A stretch of DNA of 64,000 nucleotides. It comes from Gammaproteobacteria bacterium. Its GTDB lineage: Bacteria; Pseudomonadota; Gammaproteobacteria; Steroidobacterales; GCA-2729495. Position numbers and translations under genes: made by a program. The notes below the pieces were generated by a model. The model made no database searches. It saw only the letters and a program-made list of their open reading frames with translations, and was not told the DNA's origin. The stretch spans positions 1,061,001 through 1,125,000 of the forward strand of contig CP129466.1 of NCBI GenBank assembly GCA_030583605.1, read 5' to 3'. Numbering within the stretch: position 1 is the first letter of the stretch; every line of letters begins with the position of its first letter. Positions 63,215 to 64,000 of the stretch are shown in pieces.

Positions 63215-63484
63215 ATGCCGATATTCGAATATGCATGCCGCAAGTGCGGGCACTCCTTCGATGCCCTGCAGAAGCTCGACGAAGCGCCGCTGAAGAACTG
63301 CCCGGAGTGCGGCAAGCCCGCGCTCGAGAAGCTGCTGTCCACGCCCGCCTTCCAGGTCAAGGGCAAACACAAGGAGACGACCCGCAAGCGCACCGGGCAC
63401 AATCTCGACGGCGGCGGGAGTCACTCGCACTCCCACGGCGGCCACACGCACAGCCACGGCCCGGGTTGCGGCCACAAGCACTGA
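63215..63484 (+). CDS. FmdB-family zinc-ribbon protein with histidine-rich tail
   Basis: An 89-residue protein starting MPIFEYACRKCGHSFDALQK, the FmdB/putative regulatory protein zinc ribbon with two CxxC knuckles (CRKC and CPEC). The function of the family is not established. After a basic linker the last 29 residues hold about nine histidines, a tail able to bind Ni, Zn or Cu. A CATAAT at 63172-63177 may be its -10. The next gene is a paralogue 65 bp downstream. Confidence 0.85.
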   Translation: MPIFEYACRKCGHSFDALQKLDEAPLKNCPECGKPALEKLLSTPAFQVKGKHKETTRKRTGHNLDGGGSHSHSHGGHTHSHGPGCGHKH

Positions 63485-63549
63485 AGCGGGTGGCTCCGGT
63501 GCGCGCCGGTTGCCGTCCGCCGTAGCCAGACCAGCTTCGGGACAACACG

Positions 63550-63945
63550 ATGCCGATCTACGAATACGCCTGTCGCGGCTGCGGCCACGAGTTCGATGCG
63601 CTGCAGAAGGTCAGTGACGCGGCCCTGCGCAAATGCCCTGAGTGCGGGGCGTTGAAGCTGCAGCGGCTGGTGTCCGCGCCGCAGTTCCGCCTGAAGGGCG
63701 CCGGCTGGTACGAGACCGACTTCAAGCAGAACGGCAAGCGCCGCCTCGCGGAAAGCGGCGATGGCGCTGCTGCACCGGACGCCTCGGCCGGGGAAAAAAC
63801 CGACAAGGCAGACAAGCCTGACAAGGCGGACAAGGCCGGTAAGACCGACCAGGCCGCAACACCGGCGAAGGCCGCGGCCTCCGCGAAGAAAGCCGCGTCG
63901 GCGCCGGGCAAAGCAGCGAAGTCGGGCACAGCGACCCCGGACTGA
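63550..63945 (+). CDS. FmdB-family zinc-ribbon protein with Lys/Ala/Asp-rich tail
   Basis: A 131-residue paralogue of the preceding gene, sharing MPIYEYACRGCGHEFDALQK and CPECG. The tail differs: after GWYETDFKQ (a motif often seen in longer FmdB proteins) it becomes a low-complexity stretch of DKADKP-type repeats, then alanine/lysine helix-like sequence similar to histone H1-type tails. In many gammaproteobacteria such a gene lies just upstream of aspS, so aspS may follow beyond the window. Function unknown. Confidence 0.85.
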   Translation: MPIYEYACRGCGHEFDALQKVSDAALRKCPECGALKLQRLVSAPQFRLKGAGWYETDFKQNGKRRLAESGDGAAAPDASAGEKTDKADKPDKADKAGKTDQAATPAKAAASAKKAASAPGKAAKSGTATPD

Positions 63946-64000
63946 CTCCGCCACCGGTGTCCGGTTGCCCGCGACACCGGCATCGTCCACCATTACCGGC
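63946..64000. other. Non-coding end of window
   Basis: These 55 bases after the second zinc-ribbon gene show no start codon with a ribosome-binding site and no clear hairpin terminator. Confidence 0.5.

Overview
The window is a GC-rich chromosomal segment of a Gram-negative bacterium, almost certainly a non-enteric gammaproteobacterium. The evidence is gene order: kdsD-kdsC-lptCAB-rpoN-hpf-rapZ, ibaG-murA, petABC-sspAB, lpoA-yraN-diaA opposite rsmI, a complete dcw cluster ending in ftsZ-lpxC, dciA-M23-secA-mutT, zapD-coaE-pilD-pilC-pilB-pilA-pilR-pilS next to sucCD and nadE, and bamD opposite rluD-pgeF-clpB. The pil/sucCD/nadE linkage and mgtE beside rapZ recall Xanthomonadales-like lineages from memory. 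No rRNA or species marker is present, so genus is not claimed.

Layout. 1-2123: tail of an unknown gene, a periplasmic peroxiredoxin and a patatin-like lipase. 2153-10077 (minus): Kdo synthesis, LPS transport, sigma-54, ribosome hibernation factor, RapZ and MgtE. The phosphotransferase genes usually found in this locus are absent. 10239-15690 (plus): ibaG-murA, cytochrome bc1 (petABC), sspAB. 15709-18974: lpoA (short form)-yraN-diaA on minus, rsmI on plus. 19011-19380: RNase P RNA. 19695-38588: the dcw cluster (mraZ to ftsZ, then lpxC), with a clear sigma-70 promoter and a four-repeat MraZ operator; most junctions are 4-bp stop/start overlaps. 38729-43563: dciA on minus, then a c-di-GMP-I riboswitch leading an M23 peptidase gene, secA and mutT. 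43828-53420 (minus): zapD, coaE and the type IV pilus genes pilD, pilC, pilB, pilA, pilR, pilS, with a sigma-54 promoter and likely activator sites ahead of pilA. 53580-57428 (plus): sucCD and nadE. 57636-63131: bamD opposite rluD-pgeF-clpB, clpB having a sigma-32-type promoter. 63215-63945: two tandem FmdB-type zinc-ribbon genes.

As a whole the window holds envelope-building genes: peptidoglycan precursor synthesis (murA-F, mraY, murG, ddlB), septal synthesis (ftsI, ftsW, ftsL, ftsQ, ftsA, ftsZ, zapD), its activator (lpoA), LPS (lpxC, kdsC, kdsD, lptABC), outer-membrane assembly (bamD), secretion (secA) and a pilus. rpoN, pilS/pilR and the pilA promoter form a self-contained regulatory circuit. 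No phage, insertion sequence with transposase, tRNA, CRISPR or defence island was seen. The most unusual material is in the intergenic DNA: the c-di-GMP riboswitch, a perfect 30-bp inverted repeat between pilA and pilR, a perfect 22-bp terminal inverted repeat element between nadE and bamD, several REP-like palindromes, and hairpin leaders before mgtE and secA.
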